A stretch of 64,000 nt of DNA, from NCBI RefSeq assembly GCF_047663525.1, contig NC_092612.1, forward strand, positions 157,501 through 221,500, in the 5' to 3' direction. A program made the translations under genes and the position numbers. Below, piece by piece: positions 27,341 to 64,000 of the stretch. How positions within the stretch are numbered: position 1 is the stretch's first letter; each line of letters opens with the position of its first letter. The notes under the pieces are model-generated. The model saw only the letters and a program-made list of their open reading frames with translations, did not search any database and was not told where the DNA came from. The DNA comes from Anas platyrhynchos. Lineage: Eukaryota; Chordata; Aves; Anseriformes; Anatidae.

Positions 27341-28384
27341 CTTTTGGAAGAAGGAAAAGAATAAAATTAGACAACAGGAAGAAACTGCTTCTTTCCCGTG
27401 CCATCCCTCCATCACTGCCACTGAGTTTTTACTGTTGTTGTTAATACTGAACCCACTCTCTGCTACAACCCAGGTCATGTTCTGTCCCCAGCCGTCACAG
27501 ATTTTGCCAAACTTTAATCTTCTGGCAAAAAGGGAGGCTGAACCTTCTCACTGATACCTTCTCACTGCCAGATGTTGCTGCCCCTAACTTTTCTTGGTGG
27601 AGGAAGCAGAGGGAAATTATTTTTTTTTTTTCTACACACTGGAGTGTGGCAAAGCCACCAGGAAAATACAAGGCAAAGGTACACAAATTGTTTTTTGCAT
27701 TCTAAAAATACATATTTTGAAAAAGGCCTAACAAGGCCAGAAATTAGACCTACAGGAGGAAACCAGTGCTTCTTTAGCCCAACACTGACATGAGAGCAAG
27801 GGAGTGCTGTTTAGAACTACCCGCATTTTGTTTGTTTTCAGTTGCTGAATGTAGCTTTGCTGACATCACAAGTTTTTCCTAGAGATGCAGCTGTATGAGC
27901 AGGACTATTGCATTTCAGCACTTTTTTGTTGGTGGTGGTTTCTTCTATATTTTGAACGCTGAAAAAACATCCAGAGATGCACTGAAAGGTAATTCCAGAC
28001 AAGGAGCAGCCCAGCTACAGCAATCCTTTATGCTATGGCTCCAGAACAATGAGCTACACAGAAGCATTTTCACTATGTCCACCGTGATTTATAGGTCTTA
28101 ATTAAGGGCCCATCACAATGCTTTTGCGATTGATTTGGGCCCTTAAACACACCTAAAGAAAGCTGTCGTGCACTTAAAAGCTGTTTTATTCCAGCAGCAT
28201 GGTATAAGGAGGTCAGAGAGCTGCGCACCCACCTGCCCCAAAAGGAATTATATTCACTCTCCAGGGACATTACTGATGCCACTGATGCCTGTCACCAGGA
28301 ATGAAGGCAACATAAGTTAAATGCAAGTGGAAGTCAAAGCTGCAAAAATTTACATTCAGTGAAGGCAGGCTGCCAGAAGGGAAG

Positions 28385-28505
28385 GTGCACCCATTTGGTG
28401 CAGGAGGAAGGTGGGCTGGCTGGCACCCATGCATGCAGGGACTGTACCTACACTGGCACCAGTGTCCTGCAGCACAGCTTCATCAGTGTGTGCAGGAGCT
28501 GCCCA
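28385..28505 (-). pseudogene. Decayed cathepsin exon 5 (third cathepsin)
   Basis: The plus strand aligns by eye with CTSS exon 5 (23050-23155): GGTGGGCTGGCTGGCACCC against TGTGGGCTGGGTTGCGTCA, then GGGACTGTACC against AGAGACTGGTCC, and CAGCTTCATCAGTGTGTGCA against GCTGCTTCATCAGCATATGG. Small indels break the reading frame. Its position between the exon 3 and exon 7 relics keeps the right gene order on the minus strand. Confidence 0.65.
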
Positions 28506-28599
28506 TGCCACTGGGTCATAAGCAAGACACACCATCCTGGCTAAAGCAGGAAAGGGAAAAATGCAGGGATGTTGTGCAGTATCTCGTGCAAGAGATCTG

Positions 28600-28679
28600 G
28601 TGAGGTACAGACACTATGCCTGGTTGTGCCCACAAGGGACTTTCATCCCAGTTAGCAGAGCAGCCACTTCCCTGCTGGT
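28600..28679 (-). pseudogene. Decayed cathepsin exon 3 (third cathepsin)
   Basis: On the minus strand, after an intact acceptor CTCCCAG|, the exon reads TSREVAALLTGMKVPCGHNQ, then stops early with TAG. CTSS exon 3 reads TSEEVSALLTGLKVPHGHNR at the same place. The start of the exon is therefore about 75% identical in protein to CTSS, and the break comes just after. This is the clearest of the relic exons. Confidence 0.85.
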
Positions 28680-28835
28680 CTGGGAGGAAAGCAGCATGCC
28701 TGCATTCACCATATGCTGGTGTTTGCTTTGTACATCAGAGGAACATACCATAAAAACAAGAAAAAAGCTCATTTTTAACTTTTTTTTTGGTGTAAATTTC
28801 TAAAGCAAATACCGCCTTGCCTTCCTGTTAGGGCT

Positions 28836-28866
28836 CACCATGAGCTTTGCTGCAGCCATTTTTGCA
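28836..28866 (-). pseudogene. Possible decayed cathepsin exon 1 remnant
   Basis: The plus strand CACCATGAGCTTTGCTGCAG resembles CTSS exon 1 TACCATGGGCTTTCTTCCAG, the WKKAHG region, at about 17 of 20 positions. It lies at the expected upstream side of the exon 3 relic. The match is short, so this is tentative. Confidence 0.4.
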
Positions 28867-28900
28867 ATTTGTTTCATTAAAAGGAGCACTTGGGTTTCAC

Positions 28901-28920
28901 GGGGGGGGGGGGGGGGGGGG
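28901..28920. repeat. Poly-G run (20 nt)
   Basis: An uninterrupted run of 20 G on the plus strand. Similar C/G runs are found at 7886-7903, 14738-14756, 30397-30413 and 33204-33225. Their true lengths may be uncertain in assembly. Confidence 0.8.
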
Positions 28921-29333
28921 AGGGTGATGTGGGGTTTGGGCTGCAAAACACCACCCAGTCCTGGCATGGACATTCACCGTGAAGCCAGGGCGCTGCAGCC
29001 TGCACCAGCTGCTTATTTCTAACTCTGCTTTACTTCCACTCCTTTGGTCCCCCCATTTCTTCAGCCTGCTGCAAGAGTCCTGCAAAACCAGAGGAGATCT
29101 TTCCCATCTCCAGCCATCAAAGGAATCAGGCACTACTTTTTCCTGTTCTAAGGCCACCAGTATTTCCTGGTCCCCATGGTGGCAGCAGCCCCTTCTGTCC
29201 TGCTTCGCCCCAGCCAGCTCCAACCACTCCGGGAGGGAACGGCTTCCCCCCAACTGCCCCCCCAGAATCCCCTTCTCACAACTGTGTCAAGGCAGCACAG
29301 AGCAAATCAGACTGAGCTTTATTCCCAACGTTG

Positions 29334-29339
29334 TTTATT
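29334..29339 (-). terminator. CTSK polyadenylation signal (AATAAA on minus strand)
   Basis: TTTATT on plus at 29334-29339, and another at 29318-29323, lie about 440 bases past the CTSK stop on the minus strand. Either could be used. Confidence 0.55.
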
Positions 29340-29779
29340 TAAAAAAAAAAAAAAAAAACATATTTTCCACAGCCCCCTGGGCTGAAGGGGGAGACAAGCA
29401 GGAGGGCCAGATCACACCCTCGGCACAGGGAGGTCCATGTCTGGCTCCCAGAGGCAGAGACTGGCCCCAGGCCAGTTTGCACAATCATCTCCAGACAGAT
29501 CAGCCCCCTGGAGCTGGCCAAAACTGGCCCAAGCATCCACTGCCCTGGGAAGGTGGCATCAGGCACACGTCATGCTGATGGGGCCTGGGATGAGCTGATG
29601 GCAGCGGTTCTCTGTAGCTGGGGACTTGCCCCTCAACTGGGTGAGATTTCTCATGGGGGAGCAGCAGTGCCCCTGGAGCGATAGCAGCTTTGGAGACTGA
29701 GAACGAAAGGTGTGAGTCTGAAGACAGAAGCAGGGCAGGGCAGCCTGATGGGCACAGGAAGGGAGCAGGCTGGGAGCGC

Positions 29780-31480
<1,701 letters not shown>

Positions 31481-32245
31481 CCTGGGGGACAGACAGACAC
31501 TGTGGGATGGGGACAGAGGCCATCTGAGCCTGGCAGTGCTGGAAGGGAAGGACAGGACCCTGTGCGTACCCCAGTTTCAGGGGATAGTCCCTGTGCTGGT
31601 GCTGGAAGGGACCCAAACCCTGCGGCCACAGGAGCCTCGGGCTGTAGGGGACTGGAAACCTGTGACCACCCTGTTAAGGAGTGGTAGGAGACCAGCACCA
31701 TCCCCATGGGGACCAGGACCCTCAGGCCATGCTGCTGTCAGGCCCTGGGGGACCAGGACCCACTGCCCGCCCTGTTTTCCAGGCCAGGGCCCTGCTGCAG
31801 GCAACGCTGGCTGCACACAGGCATCACATGAGCAGGGCAGCTGGTTCCCATTACAGCCCTGCTGAAGCCTTCCCCACAGCCTCCAGTTCCACCAGGGCTC
31901 CCCAGACCCCAGGGAATCCAGGTCTGGGGGTACAGGCTGGAGGGGACCAGGAGCCCTGCCCCCCGGTTGCTTTAACCATTAAGTCCCTTAAGTCCTCTTT
32001 CTCGCCAAGCCTCCAGGGCAGAGCAGGGGACACCAGCCCAGGAGCGCAGCCCCCCACCCCCACTCCCTGCTCTGTGCCCGTTTCCCATTTCGTATCCCTA
32101 ACAGGGAGGGCCCTGAGATGGCCACGTAGGGCCCCATTTCCACCCATCCCTGCTGGGCTCACTTCCCCTGGAGGGGGAGCCACCCAAGCGTCCCAGCAGC
32201 ACCCTGACAGGCTCTGGGCTGCCTGCAGGACCCTCACCCACTTAC

Positions 32246-32290
32246 CCCGACATCCTGCTATCGGTGGGAGCGTGCCACAGCCCGGACTGG
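32246..32290 (-). other. CTSK: CTSK first exon (5' leader, holds an upstream in-frame ATG)
   Basis: A donor GG|GTAAGT follows 32246 on the minus strand. A TATA-like ATAAAA at about 32317-32322 (minus) places transcription start near 32290. The exon ends ATGTCGGG. Spliced to the next exon (G|ATG) it gives an open ATG TCG GGG ATG TGG. Confidence 0.6.
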
Positions 32291-32316
32291 GGATGCAGCT
32301 GCTGCATCCACAGCTC

Positions 32317-32322
32317 TTTTAT
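32317..32322 (-). promoter_or_regulatory. TATA-like box of CTSK
   Basis: The minus strand reads GCATAAAAGAGC about 30 bases upstream of the inferred start of the CTSK leader exon. Confidence 0.5.
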
Positions 32323-32454
32323 GCTGCTGGATTGAGGAAGTTGGAGGCAGCTGGAAAATTTTGGCAGTCGCCTGGGATTGCACAGTGTTGGAGAGGAGGA
32401 GGAAACGGGAGGGGGGAGAAGAGACAGGGGTATGGCAAGAGCTCTCCCCTGGCT

Positions 32455-32462
32455 TCACGTGA
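32455..32462. promoter_or_regulatory. MiT/TFE E-box (TCACGTGA) upstream of CTSK
   Basis: TCACGTGA is the core bound by MITF, TFE3 and TFEB. It lies about 170 bases upstream of the inferred CTSK start. MITF/TFE3 control of CTSK in osteoclasts is established in mammals. Confidence 0.6.
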
Positions 32463-32476
32463 TGCTGTAGGGCAGA

Positions 32477-32487
32477 GCTGAGTCAGC
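32477..32487. promoter_or_regulatory. AP-1/MARE palindrome upstream of CTSK
   Basis: GCTGAGTCAGC is a perfect palindrome containing the AP-1 site TGAGTCA and forming the core of a Maf recognition element. It sits next to the E-box. Fos/Jun with NFATc1 drives CTSK in osteoclasts. Confidence 0.6.
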
Positions 32488-32499
32488 CCCAGCCCAGGG

Positions 32500-35400
32500 A
32501 CCAGCAGCTTGGGGTCTGTTCCCAGGGGCACTCTGCTGCCCCGCTGGAGACCCCCGAGCCAGCCCAGCACCCCACGGGGGGCTGAGCACCCGCTTGCTTC
32601 AGGAGCAGCATCGCACAGCAGGATTAGGCCTGAGAAGTTCAGGGTCATTGTGCAATGCTTGGAGCACTCAGCATAGGGCCCCAGCTCTGCCTGTGGCTGC
32701 TCTCCCGCTCTGTGACCTCCTGCTGGGGCAGGATTTGGGCCACCCCAGACACCCAGCCCCTGCTGGGGGGGGACGGGTCTGGGAGAGCTGCGGCCCCGTG
32801 GCCCAGCCTAGCATCCAGGCAGCACGGCCATGGGGAAGCAGGGCCAGACGGTGCTTTCTGCTGTGACTGTCACCCCATCATGTGGCTCCCACGGGGACGA
32901 GTCAGAAAACCCTCCTTATTCACATTCCAGAGGGCCCCGCTGTGACACCACCATCCCCTATGCCTGCATTCACCACCCCTGTCCCTGCAGACCCCACAGG
33001 GACATCTTCACCCAAACAGGGATGAACCACCCCAGGGCCACGCTAGGAGCAAGGGGCACTGAGAGGACGGGGGCTGCACTGCATCCATGCCACCATCCCC
33101 AAAGGATCCCCTCAGAGGCCCCTGCCCCCCCCCCCCCCAGTGCACCCTCCCCAGCTGCTGAGGAGCAGGGGCTGAATCAGACCAGAGCTCTGCCACGCAT
33201 TCACCCCCCCCCCCCCCCCCCCCCCGAGGCGGCCCCAAGCACGGGGCCTTGACTCGTCTGCATGTGATTGAGCCACAGCCCCGCAGCCACAGCACGGCTC
33301 GGGGCCACGCTCCCCTGCCCCAACCTGCACCAGGCAGGGGCTGCAGATGGGTCAGGGGCAAGGAGGGTTAACAGGGGTAACGCGGGGGTGCACTCTCCCC
33401 AGCTGCAGGGAGGGCAAGGCAATCCACGCAGGCCCCAGCCAGGCTCCAACACGAGCCAGCAGATCACAAGGGCTGCTAATGGGTTCCAGACCACGATCTG
33501 CAAGCAATTAAAGAGGGGGGAGGGGAAGGAAGGGAAGAGCTCAGGAAAAGGCAGCAGGTAGGCACCCAACCCCTCCACGCTGGCCTGGCATCGCTGCCAG
33601 GCTCAGGAAGGGGATTCGGGGCAACCCTGACAGGGGCACAGCCCCAGGGCAAAAGCTGGAGGTGGTAGAGGGGAGGCAAGCAAGGAGGCAGCAATAACAC
33701 AGAGCTTTGAAAAAAAAGGGAAAATATCTTGTTGTAAAATCTCTGCTACATATAATCATCTGCAACCCCTGCACCGACAGAGCCCTGGGCCCAAAACAAG
33801 CCCCCAGAGAGGAGGGTTGGCTCCTGCCTGCCCCAAGCAATTGTATGAAAAAACACCCCCCCACACACATTGAAAAATAATACAATTATCAAAACAGGAC
33901 ATGATGGAACACTCCTCACCCCCCGCTGTCCCATCACGCCCCCTGCCCTCCCCAGCTCTGTCCCTCAAGCAGTATGAGGAAGGGCACAGGTGCCAAAACC
34001 CAACCAGCCCCTTGCCACTCCTGGTCCTGAGCTGCTGCCAGCACCACAGCCAGGCCAACATTTCCCAACAGACTTGGCAATTTTTTCCCCAACAGGCTTG
34101 GCATTTGCTGGCTGCTCAGCCTATTTTCCCCAGCTGCTTGAATTGTCCATGGCAGGACCTGAAACCCAGAGTCTGCAGCAGCATCACCCACCAGAGCTTA
34201 GATGCCCATGGGCAAGAGGGAAGGGAGAAACATGCTCCAAGCCCGGGGAGATACAGACCTAGCAGTTTCATCTTTTTTTCCATGCAGCCCCCAAGGTCCT
34301 GATGTGTTCAGGGGTGGGTTCAAAGCACCAACAGCAAGTCCAGCTCCCACTGCTGCCCTGGGACAGAGCTCAACAGCTGGAGATCAGTCTGGAACGTATC
34401 AGAGCTGTAGCTTCACAAAAGGTCAAGCTCCCCTCCAATACCCAGGGCTTGATTTATGTAGAAAGAAGAATTCTCCTCTTCTTTTGGCAGGGAAGTGCTG
34501 ATCCATTCTCCATCTGGTCATGTTAAGAACAGCTTCACCACTGGAGGACAGTGTGGTTTGATGCTGGTCCTTCACACACCCCCTTTGTCCTGCAAGCACG
34601 CACCACGAGCCCAAGTATGAACACCTGGGACAGTTAACACCATACTATACAAAATAGATCTCCTCTAAGCCTGAGGAAACTCCACAGCCTGACAACCAGG
34701 GAACTGGCAAGAGAGACAGCATGGGGCATGACGGGCTCCTGCAGGCAAAGAGGGACCCAACACAGTTATTGCTGGTAGCAGTTTCCCTGGATTAAAAAAA
34801 AAAAAAAAAAAAGATGGAGGGTGGATCAAGGGAGGATTCCCAGCTCCGTAATAGGTTTGCATTTTTCATAGGTAAATTTGAAGCAAAATTTCAAAAGTCT
34901 TCCTTCCCCAACAAAGGCAGGAGGAAAAAAAAAGAAAGTTCTGTTCCACTACCAAGAGGAACTTCTCTGTGTCTTTGCAAATACTGAAATTCATTTTTTA
35001 CTTTACAGTAACGAAAATGTTTCACTCAAAACCTTCCCCATACAGACATTATCTGCTAGGTAAGTCTCCAAAATCTGCTTTTTGGAGGTTCTCCCCTCAC
35101 CACTGAGACCTGAAAGTCACCACAACCCTTCCTTTCACCACACCATAGAGGATGCCATTCCACAGGGGGGGGTCTCACCAACATGCAGGGAGGAGGGAGA
35201 AATGCTCAGCAGACTTCATCCAAAACAAAACCAGGTTTCCAGGAAAGATTCATATTCTTTCCCTGCTGCAGTTATGCTGTTTCCTTCCAAGTCAAACTCC
35301 ACAATGAACAAATCCTCCAGTTGAAATTTAAGCACAACTTGCCATCACAGAGGGAATCAAACTGTTCTTCCAGACCCTACACACCCTGAGGAGAGCAAGA

Positions 35401-36640
35401 TTTACCACAAGTTTTTCTGCTGAAGAATCCAGCAGATACAAAGTCAAGATTTATTAATATCTTTTTAAATCATTCTGATCCCTTTTCTTCTGCTCTCCTC
35501 AGTTTTGTGATTTGGCAAAAGCGTCACCACATAACAGGAATTTTTCTTTAAGACTGTGAATGTAAGAGTGAACACTGCTGTTCAGAGCATGTAGTGAAAA
35601 ATGCAGTTTCCTAGCCAGTTCCTGAATGAATCCAGGGCCTCTGTGCGGGGAACCAGACATCCAGCTCCAAAATAAAGGTGAGAAACTTGATCTAGAAGTG
35701 GTAAAGTTGCATGGAAAGTGCAGAGCAGTCCAATCCACCCCATCCCACCCCAAAAAAAAAGCCCATTGAAACATTGGTTCATGACAGCATGAAACCATCA
35801 GCTGCAATCCTGATGCATCAAGAAAAAAGCTACATACATAATATTTTTATGGCTCGTAACTATCCTGTCATTCACATGAATGACTGGGCCCCAAGAGAGT
35901 TTACGTGTCACACTGACAGAGGCCCATATTGATTGCACAGTTCACAGAAGAGATGGTGTCCAAACACACACCAACATGCCTGCAAACATGGGAATCTAAA
36001 TAAAGCACACTGGACTGGAGACACTGTAACAACCTTCCAAAGACACCAAAGCTTCCACCAGTAGGTGACTCCTGACAAGAAAGCTTGCTTTTGACAAAGA
36101 TTCTTACCCAAGCATCCTCCAGACTTGTGTTATACAGAGCTCACACTTGGAAGAGTTTCTTCCAATATTTAAAAAGTTACAATACTTTTTGTGTTTTATA
36201 GAAAAGAGTCACGATATAGAAGGTTGAAATAAAACAGTATGAGCCACCTTATGAGTTCTGGGGTAAGAGGCAGGCTGTCTGCAATCCAGACTGGAATCCC
36301 CCCCTAGCAACCCAGTATGCTGAACAAAAACTGCTCACAAGCAGTTCTGGAAATGTGGGGCCATCAGGCAATGAGCATAGCTGCTCTCACAGAACTCTAG
36401 TGCTCCTCAATCCTCCTGGCAAACAGTCCTCGCTGCCAGCACCGCACAGAGGAGATGCCCGAAACCACAGCATCATCTTCCTGCACAGGCCATCCATCCT
36501 CCAGGCTGTCAGGCAGAGCTTTGCCTCCAGAAGGTTGGAAGTGTTTAGAAAGTTCAGCAGTCTTTGCAAAAAAAAAAAAAAAAAGACTTAGGTGTTTTCC
36601 TTTACACATGGATATTATATATAGCTATAGTTTGCTTTCC
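32500..36640. other. ARNT 3' UTR and ARNT-CTSK intergenic region
   Basis: No supported coding sequence was found. The right part should be ARNT 3' UTR on the minus strand. A minus-strand AATAAA (plus TTTATT) at 35450-35455 is one candidate end, about 1.2 kb past the stop. The stretch also holds two long C runs (near 33125-33140 and at 33204-33225). No RNA gene or mobile element was recognised. Confidence 0.4.
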
Positions 36641-36652
36641 CTGGCACTTGTT

Positions 36653-61625
<24,973 letters not shown>

Positions 61626-61920
61626 AGCTCCCGCGGGCCGGCAGCCGCCCCCCGCCAAGATGGCGGCGCAGGAAAACCCCGCGAGCCGCCGACGCAGCCG
61701 AACCCGCCCGCCTCAGGGGGCGGGGCGAGCCGCGCAGCGCGGCGCTCCTATTGGCCCATCCGCCTCAAGGGCGGGGCGAGGGAGCCCCAACGGCCCAACG
61801 GGTGAGCCCGGCCGGGGGGCGTGGCCAGCCAAAGGCCGGGGGCGGTGACGTCACGGGGGGGGGTTCTGTCGGAGGGCAGGAACCCGGGAGGGGGCCGGGC
61901 CCGCGCCGCCGCCCCCCTCC

Positions 61921-61962
61921 CGGCCCCGGCCCCGGCCCCGGCCCCGGCCCCGGCCCCGGCCC
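61921..61962. repeat. (CGGCCC)7 hexanucleotide repeat upstream of ARNT
   Basis: Seven perfect head-to-tail copies of CGGCCC (equivalently GGGGCC on the minus strand), then a diverged unit. The minus strand is the same hexanucleotide that expands in human C9orf72 and can form G-quadruplexes. It lies about 300 bases upstream of the ARNT start. Confidence 0.9.
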
Positions 61963-63060
61963 CGCGCCCACGGGGAGCACCCGCGGCAGGGCCGAGGCTT
62001 TGCCCGGAGCCCCACCTGGGCGGCTCGGTTGGAAGCCCGAGGCGTTGCTGTTCCAGAAAGCTGTCGCCGTTTTTTTGAAGGCAGCCAAGTTCCATCCCCA
62101 AATTCCCTCCCAGGAGGGGGCCCGGGGACACAGCGCTCGTCTCCTGGGGACGCCTTTGTCCTCCTCGACGCTCCCCAGCTCGTGCCGTGCCCCTGCCAGA
62201 CCCCCAGAGCATCCCACAAGTCCTCAACCGCGAGGCAGAGCAGGTACTGGGAATGCTTTCAGCTCGAGGGGGCTCGAATTGAATCCGCAGGATCCCGTTA
62301 CTGGGAGTGCCTGGAAGGCGCTGGCGCTGCATTCCTGCAGGATTCGTGACGCCCTGCGGACAGAAGGCAGCACTAGGACAGCGGGGCACAGCAACCGGCC
62401 CATCTGTCCATCCGTCCGTGGAGAGGGAAGGAACAGCCCCAAACAGCGCACGTGGGACTAGACTCAGACCTGGGGACTTCCAGCAATCTCTGGGCACTGC
62501 GGGACTTGGCAGATCCTCTTGCATCACGTGGCATCCTCGGTATAGTCCAGGCTGTGCTCACTTGTTCCTGGAGCACACGTTAGCTTTATAAACACATAAA
62601 GATAGATAAATATATATAGATAGACCTGTATACACTCAGCTCAGTCCGCGTGGCTTTCCTGGCACTAGTCTGAACAAGCCTCCACTTCTCTCCAACCTTG
62701 TATAAATCTATCCGTCCGCTGCTACAAAGGTCTCTTAAGCAATCCGAATGTTACCACCCCTGTTTTCTTACTGGTGTTTTTTTCCCAGCTCACACAAACT
62801 GATGGCCCACTTCTAACCCAAGCCACTGTCCTTTCTTTGAAGGGTCTGCCAAGTCCCAGTGTCCCTGTTGCATCTAATACTGCCAGGATTGCGCAGTCCA
62901 GATGCTTGGGCAATGCAGCTGTTAAAAAAAAAAAAAAAAAAAAAAAAAAGTAATGAGAGTAATGAGATATCTTAACCTGCATTTTCCTGGGAAATGAGGA
63001 GGGCCCTCACACCTCCTCTGCACTGCATCTCACTCACCCTCCATGAACCTCACCTGCCTC
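61963..63060. other. Intergenic region between ARNT and the cortexin-like gene
   Basis: GC content falls from left to right. Overlapping open frames here have low-complexity Pro/Gly/Ala content and look like GC-driven shadows. A poly-A run of about 27 nt ends near 62949. The leader exon(s) and promoter of the cortexin-like gene should lie here but were not located. Confidence 0.4.
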
Positions 63061-63116
63061 TGTCCTGCAGAGATGCCCCTGGCAGCCTGGAACTCGGGGC
63101 CAAGCACCTGAGGGCC

Positions 63117-63281
63117 ATGGAGAACACCGTGCTGCCGCCAGCTGTTGACGTGGACAAGGGCTTCACCATGGCCTTTGTGGTGCTCGTCTGCCTCTTCCTG
63201 CTGGCCGTGGCGATGCGGTGCGCCAAGCTCGTCGTGGACCCCTACAGCACCTTCTCAGCCTCCACCTGGGAAGAGGAGTAG
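63117..63281 (+). CDS. CTXND2: Cortexin-domain small membrane protein (CTXND2-like)
   Basis: A 54-residue open frame in one exon, after a strong acceptor (CTCTGTCCTGCAG| ending at 63070). It has the cortexin layout: a short extracellular part, VDVDKGFTMAFVVLVCLF at about residues 11-28, a single membrane helix, then MRCAKLVVDPYS and an acidic tail (STWEEE). Cortexins are tiny single-pass membrane proteins of unclear function. The DVDKGF...RCAK...DPY pattern is typical of the cortexin-domain-containing 1/2 group. The symbol is chosen from position next to ARNT and is less sure than the family. The leader holds a 12-codon upstream open frame (63073-63111) ending just before the main ATG. A solo LTR begins only 23 bases after the stop. 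Confidence 0.8.
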   Translation: MENTVLPPAVDVDKGFTMAFVVLVCLFLLAVAMRCAKLVVDPYSTFSASTWEEE

Positions 63282-63304
63282 ATGAACCGCGCAGGTGTGC
63301 ACAG

Positions 63305-63737
63305 TGTAATAAGTGGTAGGAACCAAACCACTCTCAGAATAATCTTTATCAGAGCCAAGTTTATTAAGCAAGGATTCAAGCAGGCAAAACAGCGCTGGGC
63401 GGCTGCGGAGTCTCTGCTCCACCAACGGCACGCACCTCACCCCCGCCAGCATCCCCCTTTTATAGCCTGGTTGTTCAGGGTGTACGTGGCGTATCCTGGT
63501 ATGTCCTGCGGTTGCGTGTACTGTTGCTAGGGGGTCGTCTCAGACCTCCTGGTGGTCGTGAGGATGAAGGCCGTAGTCTTCCTCTGCGTTGCAGGTTGCG
63601 ATCTTGCTGAGCAAGCACTCTCCATGTTCTGATCAGGATGGGCAGCTGGAAACTCTCCAGCTATACAGGGTTGTCACAGCCCCCACAGGCTTTCCCCCCG
63701 GTTTGATTAACAAACTTATTATACAATATTTATTACA
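63305..63737 (-). mobile_element. Solo LTR of an avian endogenous retrovirus (copy B)
   Basis: This 433-bp element is the same length and orientation as copy A at 15577-16009, with about three differences. It has the same TGTAATAA/TTATTACA ends, minus-strand TATA box and AATAAA. No internal genes are present. The flanks (CACAG on the left, TGTGG on the right) do not form a target-site duplication, unlike copy A. It lies 23 bases downstream of the cortexin-like stop codon, so its promoter would fire antisense into that gene. The insertion looks recent. Confidence 0.88.
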
Positions 63738-64000
63738 TGTGGGGCCCCGCATCCCCCTGTGCCAGGCCCCACTACCCCCCCCCCCCTTCCCCGCTGCGTG
63801 CTCCGGGGCTCCCAGGGCCCTCATCGCCCCCGGGCTCGCCCCCCCCCGGGGCCCTACCCCCGCCGCCCCCTAGGTGGCAGCCCCGTGCATTTCCCGGGCC
63901 GCGGCCCCTTTAACGCGCCCCCCCCAGTCCCTCCTTTCGCACATGCGCCTTGGCTCGCCCTACCCTCGGGGCTTGGCGCGTGCGCAGTGCCGCGGCTCCC
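63738..64000. promoter_or_regulatory. CpG-rich promoter-like end of the window
   Basis: Extremely C- and CpG-rich sequence with an NRF1-type motif, GGCGCGTGCGCA, at 63975-63986 and another GCGC-rich box near 63941. In mammals SETDB1 follows ARNT, reading away from it, so this may be its promoter. No coding sequence is visible before the window ends. Confidence 0.45.

Noticed and set aside
28073-28282. Possible CTSS exon 6 relic between the exon 5 and exon 7 relics
   Set aside because: No convincing alignment to CTSS exon 6 was found by eye, so it is not annotated.
61748-62527. Long open frames on both strands upstream of ARNT
   Set aside because: Pro/Gly/Ala/Arg-rich frames driven by CpG-island composition and the CGGCCC repeat. 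No domain or splice structure supports a gene.

Overview
This window is bird nuclear DNA, most likely from a GC-rich microchromosome. Evidence: spliced vertebrate genes with short introns, CR1 LINE fragments of the avian type, CpG-island promoters and many long C/G homopolymers. I cannot name the species. All exon boundaries below were read by hand from GT/AG sites and checked for reading-frame continuity.

Layout, left to right. TMEM79 (+, 1474-3131) faces GLMP (-, 5184-7566). CCT3 (-, 8034-14984) lies just upstream of GLMP in tandem. SSR2 (+, coding 17741-19681) is head-to-head with CCT3. The promoter block between CCT3 and SSR2 is split by a CR1 LINE that carries a young solo LTR inside it. 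Next come three genes on the minus strand: CTSS (cathepsin S, 22016-25725), CTSK (cathepsin K, 29780-31480 plus a 5' exon ending at 32246) and ARNT (HIF-1 beta, 36653-61625, 22 coding exons). Between CTSS and CTSK are decayed exons of a third, cathepsin-S-like gene (about 27241-28866). At the right end is a small cortexin-type membrane protein gene (+, 63117-63281). It is followed at once by a second, nearly identical solo LTR and then by a CpG-rich stretch that looks like the promoter of the next gene.

Functionally the window mixes housekeeping genes (chaperonin subunit CCT3, ER translocon subunit SSR2, transcription partner ARNT) with lysosomal genes (GLMP, CTSS, CTSK; TMEM79 is an endolysosomal/trans-Golgi membrane protein of skin). 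The regulatory motifs fit these jobs: a perfect CLEAR box at GLMP, an E-box and a MARE/AP-1 site at CTSK, an interferon response element upstream of CTSS, and NRF1 and ZNF143 sites at CCT3/SSR2. The most novel points are the third cathepsin remnant, the transposon-split bidirectional promoter, the solo LTR abutting the cortexin-like gene without a target-site duplication, and three consecutive 45-nt exons in ARNT that look like ancient exon repeats.
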